From Verrucomicrobiota bacterium (GTDB lineage Bacteria; Verrucomicrobiota; Verrucomicrobiia; Opitutales; Opitutaceae), in NCBI GenBank assembly GCA_030604905.1, contig JAUVVA010000023.1, positions 1-39,094 on the forward strand: a stretch of DNA of 39,094 nucleotides, in the 5' to 3' direction. Positions within the stretch are counted from its first letter, which is position 1. Each line of letters begins with the position of its first letter. The translations under genes and the position numbers were made by a program. Under the pieces are notes generated by a model. That model was not told where the DNA came from. It saw only the letters and a program-made list of their open reading frames with translations, and made no database searches. Below, one piece after another: positions 17,522 through 27,000 of the stretch.

Positions 17522-18835
17522 ATGAGCGGGAGGGGAATCCGGGGCGTATTGCGCGGGATCGGACGGGGTCGCGGCTGGGATTTTACGGTGTTGATCGCTG
17601 ACAGGTTCGCTCGTTTGCCGATGAGCCTGTTGGTCGCGGCGGCAATTGGAAGAAGTGTTGGGCCTGAGGACTTCGGCCGACTAAGCCATAGTCTGGCTTT
17701 GGTTGCCGTGTTGATGGTCCTCGCGCAGCTTGGCCTTGATCTTGTGGTAGTGCGGCGGCTGGCACGGGAGCCTGAACGCGAGGCGGCGATTTTGGGCGGA
17801 GCAATTGTGGCGCGATTGCTGGCGGGGGGGATGTTGTGGTCGGTCGGAGTGGCGGTTGCGCTGTTGATGCTGAACAGCGGCCGCGATGAGTTGTGGTTGC
17901 TGGTGGTGCTGTCGCTTGGGGTGTTCTCGCCGGCTGGCGGTGTGTCAGCTCTTTGGTTCCAAGCGCGGACGCGCAACCGCGTGGTGGTGGCGGTGGGATT
18001 GGTCGTTTTTGTGGCGATGTCTGCGCTTAGGCTAGGGATGGCGGCGCGAGGCGCGCCGTTGCTGACTTTCGCATGGATAATGGTTGTCGAGTGGGCCTTG
18101 ACCGCGTGGGCGGTGAGCTGGGCGATGAGCAGGGAAGGCGGACGTGTGGATTTGCGCGGGGGAATGGCAGAAATGCGTGGCCTCTTGGCAGAGGGTTGGC
18201 CGTTGTTGGTCGGCGCGCTCGCCTCGGCCTTTTATATGAAGGCGGACATTCTTGCCCTGCGGTGGCTGCGCGGGGCCGAGGAGGCTGGCGTGTTTGCCGC
18301 GGCAACGCGACTGAGCGAGGCGGCCTACGGGGTGCCAGCCTTGCTCGGGATGGTGTTCATGGCGGGCTTGAGCAGTGGAGGGGCGGCGGAGTCAGCCCAC
18401 CTTCAGGAGCGGACGGATGCTTATTTTCGTGCCAGCACGGCGTTGGGCTATGCGCTGGTCTTGCCTATGGCTCTCGTGGGGCCGTGGCTGGTGCCGGCGA
18501 TGTTTGGCGAGGCCTATGCGGGCGCGGCGGCCGTGGCTCAGGTGCACGCGATCTCGGTGTTTTTTCTCGCGCTCACGTTGGCGCGGGGACGCGTATTGGT
18601 GGTCAGGGGGCGCGGGCGCTTCACGATGGTGAGCGCGTTGTTCGGGGCGGTGGTGGTGTTGCCGCTTCATTGGCTTCTGATTCCTCGGTGGGGGCCGATC
18701 GGAGCGGCGTGGGCGACGGTGGCCGTGCATGCGCTCTCCGGGATAGGGCTGACCCTGGCTTACGCGCCGACGCGCGAGGTTGGGCTGGATTTGTTGCGGG
18801 CAATGGCGCGGCCGAGCTTTCGGGGGTTGCGATAG
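17522..18835 (+). CDS. Wzx-like polysaccharide flippase (MATE/MVF-type exporter)
   Basis: A 437-residue protein with about twelve hydrophobic segments and the layout of polysaccharide biosynthesis exporters. The N-terminal block reads [40 protein letters not shown], which resembles the opening of the RfbX/Wzx family: the helix, a short polar turn, then [10 protein letters not shown] second half begins at [25 protein letters not shown], the internal repeat typical of the family. The length is normal. It would move lipid-linked oligosaccharides across the cytoplasmic membrane. It opens a plus-strand set in which the next gene is a kinase/methyltransferase fusion 116 bp on, then four GT2 genes. 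No Wzy polymerase is recognisable in the window. Confidence 0.85.
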   Translation: MSGRGIRGVLRGIGRGRGWDFTVLIADRFARLPMSLLVAAAIGRSVGPEDFGRLSHSLALVAVLMVLAQLGLDLVVVRRLAREPEREAAILGGAIVARLLAGGMLWSVGVAVALLMLNSGRDELWLLVVLSLGVFSPAGGVSALWFQARTRNRVVVAVGLVVFVAMSALRLGMAARGAPLLTFAWIMVVEWALTAWAVSWAMSREGGRVDLRGGMAEMRGLLAEGWPLLVGALASAFYMKADILALRWLRGAEEAGVFAAATRLSEAAYGVPALLGMVFMAGLSSGGAAESAHLQERTDAYFRASTALGYALVLPMALVGPWLVPAMFGEAYAGAAAVAQVHAISVFFLALTLARGRVLVVRGRGRFTMVSALFGAVVVLPLHWLLIPRWGPIGAAWATVAVHALSGIGLTLAYAPTREVGLDLLRAMARPSFRGLR

Positions 18836-18951
18836 AATGCTCGTTCACAGGCTGAAGATGAAGAGCCGTCCCTGCCCTTGCATCGACGCGCGCCGAGTCA
18901 TTCTCTCGATGATCGCGATGTCGCCCGGTTTTTGAGTGGGGCGTTCTGTAT

Positions 18952-20280
18952 ATGCTTAAAACAGTGAACAATCCAATCGGTGCCGATCTGATGGAGGAGG
19001 CCGCCGCTTGGCGTGAACAGGTTTTCCGTTGGCTAGGCTCATTCGCCAAGCTGGTGCATGTCAGCGCGCACAGTAACGACGTGCGGCTCTATCGGGCGGG
19101 GGAGCGCGTTCTCAAGCTGCGGCGTCTGACGCCCGCGGCGATCCGGGGAAGGCCCAACACGCTGCAGGACGAGTATGAGGCATTGCAGCGGGTGGCGGCG
19201 GCGAACATGGACGCGTATTGGCAGTTCCCGCGCGCGTTGCGTTACCACTACGAAAATGGGTGGGAGGGGCTGGAGTTGACGGCGGTGGAGCCTGCGCCCG
19301 CGTTCGATCCTGTCTTGCATCCGTTTCGGGAGAAGGGCGCGGCCTTTTGGAGGCTGGCTCGTGGCGTGGCACGTCTGAACATGGCGGGACTTTCGCATGG
19401 GGACCTAACGCCGGCCAACGTCGGGTTTAATTCCAATGGAGCGGCGGTGATGCTCGATTTCGATCAATGCGTCGCCGCGCATCCGGCACGCTGTTTGTTG
19501 CGAGATTTTTTTGGCGTCGCATGCGCCGATCAGCCGGCAAAATACACTTTGTGGAATCGAGCGGGGCGCGTGTCTGGATGGAGTTGCCTCCGATGGTCTG
19601 AGCGCATTCGGGAACGGCTGAGGAGGCGGAGGCGAGGGTATTCGCCGCCTGTTGCGGCATTGGCGCAACAGGCGGAGATGCGGGGCGATTCCGAGTTGGC
19701 GGCGTTGACGCGTTGTTGGGCGGCGGCCGCGGAGTCGGATGCGAACAGCCCGGGCTCGGGGGTGGCCTATTATTCTCTCGATTTGCGCGGATTCCACCTG
19801 CCGGGGGAGCGCCCGTGGCCTTTGCGCTGGGAAATGCTGCATTCAGCCGTGTCTTTTCGCGACAAGCGCGTGGTCGAGCTGGGATGCAACCTGGGCTTGC
19901 TGGCGATCCATGCTCGGCTTTCGGGAGCGAGCTCAGCTGTGGCGGTGGATCACAACCTTGCGATCGTTGAAGCTGGGAGGATTCTGGCCGGCCTATGCGG
20001 CGTCGGCGTAGAGTTCGGGCAGGTGGATTTTGACAAGGATGCGGATTGGGAGCAGCGGCTGGGGGGAGGCGATTTGGTCACCGCGCTTTCCCTGACCTTT
20101 TGGTTGCAGGATAAGGACCGTGTCTGGCGTTATCTCGGTCGTTTCCCCGAAGTGATTTTTGAGGGGCATGAGCCTGTCGAGGAGGTTGAGGAGCGTTTGC
20201 GGACAATGGGGTTTTTGCATGTAGTCCAGATCGGCCGTTCCGAGCGCAACCGCGTTGTCTTTCATGCGCGCAAGGATTGA
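18952..20280 (+). CDS. Kinase-like and SAM methyltransferase fusion protein
   Basis: A 442-residue soluble two-domain protein. Residues about 30-220 have a protein-kinase-like fold of the aminoglycoside/lipopolysaccharide-kinase type: Lys55 in ERVLKLRR, a glutamate in DEYEAL (74 or 76) for the C-helix, the catalytic loop HGDLTPANVGF with His149, Asp151 and Asn156, and the metal-binding DFD at 169-171. An Arg-rich linker follows (about 212-230). From about 290 a class I methyltransferase is visible: VVELGCNLG at 307-315, AVAVDHN with Asp333, and DLVTALSLTFWLQDKD at about 374-389. All key residues of both domains are present. The nearest known analogue is WbdD, which phosphorylates and methylates the O-antigen end, but its order is methyltransferase then kinase. 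Function here is inference. Confidence 0.8.
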   Translation: MLKTVNNPIGADLMEEAAAWREQVFRWLGSFAKLVHVSAHSNDVRLYRAGERVLKLRRLTPAAIRGRPNTLQDEYEALQRVAAANMDAYWQFPRALRYHYENGWEGLELTAVEPAPAFDPVLHPFREKGAAFWRLARGVARLNMAGLSHGDLTPANVGFNSNGAAVMLDFDQCVAAHPARCLLRDFFGVACADQPAKYTLWNRAGRVSGWSCLRWSERIRERLRRRRRGYSPPVAALAQQAEMRGDSELAALTRCWAAAAESDANSPGSGVAYYSLDLRGFHLPGERPWPLRWEMLHSAVSFRDKRVVELGCNLGLLAIHARLSGASSAVAVDHNLAIVEAGRILAGLCGVGVEFGQVDFDKDADWEQRLGGGDLVTALSLTFWLQDKDRVWRYLGRFPEVIFEGHEPVEEVEERLRTMGFLHVVQIGRSERNRVVFHARKD

Positions 20281-20301
20281 GGTCCGCCTCCTGCTCTTCC
20301 G

Positions 20302-21033
20302 ATGTCCCGCGTTTGGTTAAGCTTCGTAACGGTTTCCAAGGATGATGCCCCCGGGCTTAGTCGAACCCTCGCGAGCGCGGCGGGGTGGCGAGCGCGGGGC
20401 GGGGTGGAGCAGATCGTGGTGTATGCGGGCGCCGAGCCGGATGCGTTGCCGGAGGGCGTGCAGGGTTTGCGCCAGGAGGGCGAGGGTATCGCCTCGGCGT
20501 TCAACGAGGGGCTGCGCGTGGCGCGCGGCGAGTGGGTGTGGTTTCTCAACGGGGGCGACGCCTTGCACGAGGAGATCTCGCCCGATTGGATGGAGGCGCT
20601 GCTTTCCCGCACTCGCGCGGACTTGGTGGTGGGCTGTATTCACGCAGACGGTGACGCTGGGCCGAGGGTTCTTGCCCCGTTGCACGAACAGTGGCCGCCG
20701 CTGCACTGTTGGTTGCCGCATCCGGCGACCTTGGTTCGACGCCAGGTGTTAATTGGTGTCGGTGGCTTCTCGACGCGCTATCGGGCGTGCATGGATTTCG
20801 ATCTCTGGCAGCGGCTCCTTGGCGCCGGAGCGCGCGCGGATGTCGTTAGGATGTCGTTCGCGCGCTTCGATCTGCGGGGCCTGAGCAGCCGATCAGAGAA
20901 CGTTGGGCTCCTTTTCCGTGAAAATGGGGTCGTTTTGTGGCGGCATCAAGGCGTTGTCTGGCGCGCTATTCTGCGAAGCGCGTTTGGGCTGTTACTTGCT
21001 TGGCTGCGGGCGCTGCGTCATTGGTTGTCCTGA
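20302..21033 (+). CDS. GT2 family glycosyltransferase (WcaE-like)
   Basis: A 243-residue enzyme with the compact architecture of colanic-acid-type GT2 proteins: WLSFVTVSKDDAPGLSRTLA, QEGEGIASAFNEGLRVARGE, WFLNGGDALHEE as the metal-binding region (the DxD equivalent is GGD), then PHPATLVRRQVLIGVGGFSTRY and ACMDFDLWQRLL. The last 30 residues are rich in Arg and hydrophobic residues and may lie at the membrane. It follows the fusion gene by 21 bp and precedes the next GT2 gene by 8 bp, so it is part of the same operon. It should add one sugar to a lipid-linked intermediate in the cytosol. Confidence 0.83.
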   Translation: MSRVWLSFVTVSKDDAPGLSRTLASAAGWRARGGVEQIVVYAGAEPDALPEGVQGLRQEGEGIASAFNEGLRVARGEWVWFLNGGDALHEEISPDWMEALLSRTRADLVVGCIHADGDAGPRVLAPLHEQWPPLHCWLPHPATLVRRQVLIGVGGFSTRYRACMDFDLWQRLLGAGARADVVRMSFARFDLRGLSSRSENVGLLFRENGVVLWRHQGVVWRAILRSAFGLLLAWLRALRHWLS

Positions 21034-21041
21034 GCCTCGTC

Positions 21042-21869
21042 ATGAGTTTGGACATCACCGTCATCGTGCGGACCTCAGGCCGACCGCGCTGTTATCTGGA
21101 CAGGGCGCTGGAGTCTATTCGAGCGCAGACCCTCCGGCCGGCGCAGTTGATCCTGTCCGATGACATGGGTGTGCGGGCGCCCTTGGGCGAAGATGGTGCA
21201 CTGCTTTGGTTGACGAGATCGCCCGACGAGCGGCCGAATCGATCCCGCGCCTTGAATCGCGCCATTGGGCATGCGACTTCGCCGTGGCTGGCCTTCTTGG
21301 ACGATGACGATACGTGGGCTCCTGATTTTTTGGCTCGGATGAGCGAGGCCGCAGCCGGCTCCGCAGGGGCCGGGGCTTTTTGCTGCCGCACCGAGGCGCG
21401 ATATGAAGACGAGCAGGACGGAGTCTTTACCGATTTGGGCGCGGAGCCCTTCAACCCCGGCCTTTCCGAGATCACCGTCGCCGCGCTGGTGAGAAGGAAT
21501 CTTTTCACCAACCACGCCGCGCTTTGGCGTCGTGAAGTATTTTCCAAAACGGGCGGTTATCGTGAAGATCTCGAGGTGTTGGAGGATTGGGAGTTCAACG
21601 TGCGCGCGTGCCGGCTTTTTCAGCTGTGCGTAGTGCCGTTGACACTTGCGCGCTATCATCAAAGGCCACGCCTCCATGGCGGCGGGCAGGCGGCAAATTC
21701 ATCGAGAAGCCAGCATGACGTCGTTCTCGCGCGGCTCACGAAAGAGTGGCGTAGCGCGGGATTGCTCCCGCCAGATCGCGGGTGGCATTGGTTGATGAAT
21801 CGTTTGCGTGGGGGGCGGCACCGCTGGGCGCGTTGGCGTTTTGCCGTGCGATGGGAGCGGAAGTCATGA
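21042..21869 (+). CDS. GT2 family glycosyltransferase
   Basis: A 275-residue enzyme. ITVIVRTSGRPRCYLDRAL, ESIRAQTLRPAQLILSDD, NRSRALNRAIGHATS, the acidic LAFLDDDDTWAPDFLARM and NHAALWRREVFSKTGGYREDLEVLEDWEF show a complete GT-A GT2 domain with the second acidic cluster that usually holds the catalytic base. The ATG at 21042 is chosen because it precedes the conserved strand and leaves 8 bp after the previous stop; an in-frame upstream start would extend into the preceding gene. The stop overlaps the next start (ATGA). The C-terminal tail is very basic. Confidence 0.86.
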   Translation: MSLDITVIVRTSGRPRCYLDRALESIRAQTLRPAQLILSDDMGVRAPLGEDGALLWLTRSPDERPNRSRALNRAIGHATSPWLAFLDDDDTWAPDFLARMSEAAAGSAGAGAFCCRTEARYEDEQDGVFTDLGAEPFNPGLSEITVAALVRRNLFTNHAALWRREVFSKTGGYREDLEVLEDWEFNVRACRLFQLCVVPLTLARYHQRPRLHGGGQAANSSRSQHDVVLARLTKEWRSAGLLPPDRGWHWLMNRLRGGRHRWARWRFAVRWERKS

Positions 21870-22813
21870 GCGGGCACGGCCCTCCGGCATCCGTGTCGAC
21901 GCTCTGCGCCGTGGTGGTGCTCTTCCGTCCCGAGCCCGAGGTGAGCGAAAACCTGCGCGCGCTCGTGCGGGAATGCGGCCACGTGGTGGTAGCGGATAAC
22001 GGCTGCCCGGCGGAGTTTCGTCTCCATCTCGAAGCAATCCCCGGGGTGGAGTGGTTGGCGATGGGGGGCAATGTGGGGGTGGCGACCGCGCTCAATCGCT
22101 GCTTGGCTCGGGCGGATGCGCGGGGATTCAAATGGGTGATCACTTTTGACCAGGATAGTATGCCCGAGCCGGGCTTGGCTGACGAGCTTCTCGCAACGGC
22201 GCGGAGGATCGAGCGGAGCGGGGTTGTTGGACCTTGTATCTTTGATCCGGCCCTCCGGCGGGCGCATACATGGCTGCGCCCAAATGCCGCCATTCCAGTC
22301 TTTTTCCAGCGGACGGCGTCTGGGGGACGGGACATTGATGAGGTTACGATGGTTATCACGTCGGGGGCTCTGACGTCGGTGGCGGCGTGGCGAGCTGTCG
22401 GTGGGTTCGATGAGACGCTCTTCATCGATTTCGTAGACACGGATTTTTGTCTGCGGCTGCGCCGCGCGGGTTGGCGGGTATCCGTGAGCGGAGCCGCGCG
22501 TTTGGCGCACAAGCTCGGGCGGCGCGAGAGGCGTCGCGCGCTTGGTGTTAGTTTTCATCCGACCCATCATGTTCCTGTCCGACATTACTACATTTGTCGG
22601 AATCGCCCGCGGATGATCGCGCGGCATGGCCTTCGGGAACCGCACTGGCTTCTGTTCGAGCTTTGCGCGGCGGCGATGTGGGTGTTCCGAGTTCTTGCGT
22701 TTGAGGGTGACCGAACGAGGAAGATAACGGCGATGATTCTGGGAACCTGGGACGGGTTGCGCGGACGCAGCGGGATCTGTCCGCCGGAGCGAATGAGCCG
22801 CTTTGTCGCATGA
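21866..22813 (+). CDS. GT2 glycosyltransferase (rhamnosyltransferase-like)
   Basis: A 315-residue enzyme resembling rhamnosyltransferases of the RfbF group. CAVVVLFRPEPEVSENLRAL, VVVADNGCP, MGGNVGVATALNRCLA, FDQDSMPEPGL (DxD variant), ITSGALTSVAAWRAVGGFDETLFIDFVDTDFCLRL and RAGWRVSVSG follow in family order. Hydrophobic helices near 270-295 (LLFELCAAAMWVFRVL) may tether it to the membrane. The ATG at 21866 overlaps the preceding stop, and the frame upstream only shadows that gene. The following gene starts in the stop overlap ATGA, so translation is coupled along this group. Confidence 0.86.
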   Translation: MSGHGPPASVSTLCAVVVLFRPEPEVSENLRALVRECGHVVVADNGCPAEFRLHLEAIPGVEWLAMGGNVGVATALNRCLARADARGFKWVITFDQDSMPEPGLADELLATARRIERSGVVGPCIFDPALRRAHTWLRPNAAIPVFFQRTASGGRDIDEVTMVITSGALTSVAAWRAVGGFDETLFIDFVDTDFCLRLRRAGWRVSVSGAARLAHKLGRRERRRALGVSFHPTHHVPVRHYYICRNRPRMIARHGLREPHWLLFELCAAAMWVFRVLAFEGDRTRKITAMILGTWDGLRGRSGICPPERMSRFVA

Positions 22814-23775
22814 CGCCGCTCCTCTCCATCATTATCGTCGCCTATAGCTCGCGCGGAGAGATCGGGGACTGTCTGCGCTCCCTGCCCCGGGAGATCGGTG
22901 GGCGGGCGGTGGAGGTCGTCGTGGTGGACAATTCCCTCGATACCGACGGCACGGGCACGGTGGCGCGCGAGGCGTATCCGGAAGCGGACTACGTGGTGCC
23001 GGAGACGAATCTGGGCTTCGGGAGGGCAAACAACTTCGGCTATGGGCGGACGCACGGGGAGTGCGTGCTGTTTTTGAACCCCGACACCGTGTGCACGCTC
23101 GCCGCGCTGGAGCATTGCGTCGCACGCGTGCGGGCGGAGCCGGAAATCGGGCTGATCTCGCCAAAACTCGTCATGGCCGACGGAGGCATGGACCTCGCGT
23201 GCCGACGCAGCGTGCCGACGCTTTGGGATGGGTTTTGCCGCGCGAGCGGGCTCGCGGCGGCGTTCCCGCGCAGCGCTTGGGCGGCGGGGTATAACCTCAC
23301 GCACCTCGACCCGGAGGGGACTTACGAGGTGGGGGCGATCAATGGAGCCTTCCTGCTCGGGCGGCGCGAGGTGCTGGAGGCGGTGGCGGAGAAGAGGGCC
23401 GAGCCGGGGCTCGGCGTTCCCGGGGGCGGAGCCGTCCATGCTCCGGCGGGGCGTCGGGTGCAGGTGTTTGACGAACGCTTCTTCATGTATGGGGACGATA
23501 TCGACCTCTGCATCCGCGTGCGGAAAGCCGGCTGGCGCGTCGTGTATGACGGGCGGGTGGCGATCACCCATCTGAAAGGCCTGAGCGTGGCCAAGAGCTA
23601 CGAGGTGATGTCGGCCGCCATCTTCGATGCGAATCGTGACGTTTACCTAAAACACTTCAACCCGCGCGGCTCGCGTTTGGTGGAATGGAAGTGGCGCGCG
23701 GCTTTCGGTGCCTGGAAAGCGGTTTCGCGGTGGCGGGCGCGCTTGCGAGGCTATCGGCAGGTAAAGCCGCTTTAG
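22810..23775 (+). CDS. GT2 glycosyltransferase (WbbL-like rhamnosyltransferase)
   Basis: A 321-residue protein: LLSIIIVAYSSRGEIGDCL, VEVVVVDNSLDTDG, NLGFGRANNFGYGRTHGE, VLFLNPDT (metal site), GAINGAFLLGRREVL, then FDERFFMYGDDIDLCIRVRKAGW with the acidic catalytic-base cluster, and ITHLKG. This set is the standard pattern of WbbL-type enzymes in O-antigen, cell-wall and exopolysaccharide loci. It starts inside the previous stop and is the last gene of the plus-strand group, 14 bp before a tRNA gene that reads in the opposite direction. Donor sugar (dTDP-rhamnose in the best studied members) is not proven by sequence. Confidence 0.88.
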   Translation: MTPLLSIIIVAYSSRGEIGDCLRSLPREIGGRAVEVVVVDNSLDTDGTGTVAREAYPEADYVVPETNLGFGRANNFGYGRTHGECVLFLNPDTVCTLAALEHCVARVRAEPEIGLISPKLVMADGGMDLACRRSVPTLWDGFCRASGLAAAFPRSAWAAGYNLTHLDPEGTYEVGAINGAFLLGRREVLEAVAEKRAEPGLGVPGGGAVHAPAGRRVQVFDERFFMYGDDIDLCIRVRKAGWRVVYDGRVAITHLKGLSVAKSYEVMSAAIFDANRDVYLKHFNPRGSRLVEWKWRAAFGAWKAVSRWRARLRGYRQVKPL

Positions 23776-23789
23776 CCCGTTCTCAAAAG

Positions 23790-23863
23790 TGGTGCGGCCG
23801 GAGGGAATCGAACCCTCGAGACCACTTTGGAAGAGTGGAGTTTTACCACTAAACTACGGCCGC
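23790..23863 (-). tRNA. tRNA-Gly (anticodon TCC)
   Basis: Read on the minus strand the gene has a 7-bp acceptor stem (GCGGCCG with CGGCCGC), a D-arm GTTTAGTGGTAAAAC, an anticodon stem CCACT/AGTGG around CTTCCAA giving anticodon TCC (reads GGA/GGG), a short variable loop, a T-arm GAGGG-TTCGATT-CCCTC, discriminator A and an encoded CCA at the 3' end. All pairs are intact. It follows the addA-like gene in the same direction after 137 bp and converges with the last GT2 gene. Confidence 0.97.
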
Positions 23864-23946
23864 GACGACTGAACGAGCGACGCTCGCCGATGCGCCCAGC
23901 GCGGTCAAGCCCCACGGCGTGGCCTCGATGCAGGATCGGAAAAGTC

Positions 23947-23962
23947 ACGGAGGGCACGGAGT
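23947..23962 (+). repeat. CACGGAG direct repeat
   Basis: CACGGAG occurs at 23947-23953 and again at 23956-23962 with GG between, in the spacer between addA and the tRNA gene. A partial third copy (CACGGA) is at 23983-23988. No function is apparent. Confidence 0.5.
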
Positions 23963-24000
23963 GAGCCGGACCAGGTTGGGACACGGATCGCCGCGCCGTT

Positions 24001-27000
24001 TTATTCGACCTCGACCCAACGGCCGAGGCCGGTGGCGTAGAGGAGGCGGCGCACGCGGCAGGCGGGGAACATCGCGGCGAGGGCGCGGCCGTAGGCGCGG
24101 AGCTGCGGCGCATATTCGGCCTCGAGGCGGGCGAGGAAGGCCTCCTCGGTCTCGGCGGCGCGGCGGCGGTTGGTCTTCCAGTCGAGCACCCATACCTCGC
24201 GCGCCTCCCCGTCGTGCAGCACGAGGTCCATCACGCCGTCCATCCAGGCCTCGCCTTCGTCGTCGAGCGGCGCGAGCACCGAGAGCTCGGCGAGACGCGT
24301 CCAACGCGCGTCGCGCAGTTCGCGCCAGGCCTCGCCGCGGCGAAACAGCTCCCACTCGGCGCGCGCGCGGGCACCGGCGCCGATCTGCTCGGCGGCGGCG
24401 AGGCGCTTTTGCACGTGCGCGTCGATCTCGGCCTCGGAGCGCAACCAAGGGATGAACTCGACCGTCTCGTGCCACCAGAGGCCGTAGGCGATCGGGTCTT
24501 CGCCGACGCGCGGCGAGGGCAACAACTCGTCGCCGCTTTCGTGGCGTGCCGCGCGCGGGGCATCCTCGGCGTGCTCGGCGAGCTGGTGGGGGAGGAGGCG
24601 GCGCGCGGTGGGTTGCAAGGGCGGCGCGGGTGGCGGGACGGGATCGGTGGCGGGAGCGGTGGCGGGACGGTGGCTCGAGGGTTGTTCGCGGTCTCCGGCG
24701 AGCGGAGACCCTACAGGGGCGGTGGCGGGCGCGGGGGCTGCGTCGGCGGAGGCGGCGGAAAACTCGGGCAGGCTGGCGAGGGGGTGGCCCCAGAGCGCGG
24801 CGAAGGACTGGGTGTGCGGGGCGGTCTCGGCCGCATCCCAGGGCAGGAGGAGCAGGCGGCGCGGGCGGGTGAGCGTGACGTAGAGCAGGCGCACGAGTTC
24901 GCGGCGGCGCTCGCGGGCGCGCGATTCCTTGGTGTGCTCGGGCACGTCGTCGCTGCGCAGGTAAACCACGGGCTCGCCGGCGGCGTCGCGGAGGACTTGC
25001 AGGCCTTTGCCGTGATCGAAACTGATCTCGCGCCAGAGGCCGGGCACGAGCACGGCGGGCCACTCGAGGCCTTTGGCGGAGTGGCAGGTCTGCACGGTGA
25101 TGGCGTCGGGCTCGCTGCGGCTTTCGGCGCGGCCGCCGTGGCGGCCTTGGAGGAGTCGCTCGGCCCAGGCGCGCGGGGTGAGTCCCTCGACTGCGCCGGC
25201 GCGCGCCTCGGCGCGGAGGCGCTCCAGCTCGCGGAGGGTGGCGCCGCTCGTGTCGGCGGCGCGGGCCTTGGCCTCGAGGTCGGTGGCGGCGATGAGGCGT
25301 TCGCACCAGAGGTCGAGCTGCACGGCCTCGTCGTCCACCGATTGCACGAGCGGGCGCAGGGCCTCAAGCGCGGCGCGCAGCGGCTCGGCGTGGACCTCGG
25401 GGCTTTCCCATTCGAAGCGGCCGCGGCGCAGTTTTTCGCGGGCGAGGAGGGAATCGCCGAGGGCAAAAATCTCGCGCAGCACGCCGAACCATTCGTAGTC
25501 GTCGTCGGGTTCGCAGCAGACGGTGGCGAGGCCGGCGAGCCAGGCGTAGGCGGACTGGTCGCCGAGCTCCTGTTGTTTGCTCTGGCGGGCGACCTTGAGG
25601 CCGGCCTGTTCGAGGGCCTCGACGGCGACGTCCATCCATTTGTTGCGCGCGACGAGCACGCAGAGGTCGCCCCAGTCGGCGAGGCCGAGGGCGGCGGGCG
25701 TGCGGTCGTGGAGCCAGGCGGCGATTTGGCGCATCTCCTCGCGGAAGGTGTCGCCGCGTTTTTTCGCGGGCTGGCCGGCGATGCCGGCGAGGGGGAGGCG
25801 GGCGACGGCGCCGGGGGCGTTGGAGGGGCCGGCGACGAGGGCTTGGTAGGCGACCTGGAGGAGGGGCGCGTCGGCTCCGTCGGCGGGCGGGAGGCCGAGG
25901 TTGTGCTCGCGCTCGGCGGAGAAGGCGGCGGGCAGGGACGCGTTGAGCAAATCCACCGCGGCGCGCGGGGCGCGGAAGGTGACCTCGAAGTCGAGGCGGT
26001 CGCCGGCCGCGCCGCCGTCGAAGGCTTCGAGGTGGCGCTGGAAGGTGCGCACGGAGGCGCGGGAGCTGTAGATGGATTGCTGGCCGTCGCCGACCATGCA
26101 GAAGCGGCCGGGGAGGGGCGGCGCGCCGTCGCCGGGCCAGGTGCCGGGCTGGGCGTCGGCGGGGCGGGTGAGCTCGACCAAGATGGAGAACTGCGCCTCG
26201 TCGGTATCCTGCGCCTCGTCCAGGATGATGCGCCAGCCGGCGGCGCGGGCGGCGGCAAGGGTGCGCGGGTGGCGGAGCAGGTCGCGGGCGGCGGCGACCT
26301 GGTCGGAGAAGGTCTGCACGCCGGCGGCGCGGCGCCAGGCGGCGAAGCGCTCGGCGATCTCGCCGGCGGCGGCTCCGGCGGCGACGGCGGCCCAGCGGGC
26401 GAGCGGGGCCATCCAAGCGTTGGCGGCGACCTTGGCGGGGGCGGCGGTGCCGGCTTGTTTGAAGAGGCCGAGAAACTCGACGCTGTCGGGCTCGGCGGCG
26501 CGGCGCGCCCAGTCGGCGGCGAGCTCCTTGGTCTTGCGGATGTTTTTCGCGCCGGTGCCTTTTTCGGCGAGGGCAAGGATTTCCTGGAGGCCGGTCTCGC
26601 TGGCGCGGGGCGGGAGGCCGCGGGGGGCGCGGGAGCGGAGGATGCGGGCCTCGCCGGGCTCGAGCTCGCGCGCCTGGTCGAGCACGTCCTCGAGGCGCAC
26701 GAGGCGGAAGAGCCAGCGGGCGGAGGCGGGCGTGAGCGAGCCGAGGGTGAGCGGATCGCCGGAGAGAAAATCCTCCCAGGCGGCGTCGGCGCCGCGGGCG
26801 TCGAGCACCTCGGGGGCGAGGTCGAGGCCGGCCTCGTGGCCGTGCTCGCGGGCGAGCTTGAGGCAGAAGGAGTGGAGCGTGCCGAAGAAGGCGCGTTCGA
26901 GGTGTTCGAGCGGGGCGAGGTCGGCGCCCGCGCCGCGCTCCTCGAGGCGGCGGAGGAGGCGCTCGCGGGCGCGGGCGCCGATCTCCTCGGCGGCCTTGAG

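Noticed and set aside
17338-17976. Minus-strand extension of the DPM1-like frame
   Set aside because: It runs antisense to the flippase and has no hydrophobic or catalytic pattern.
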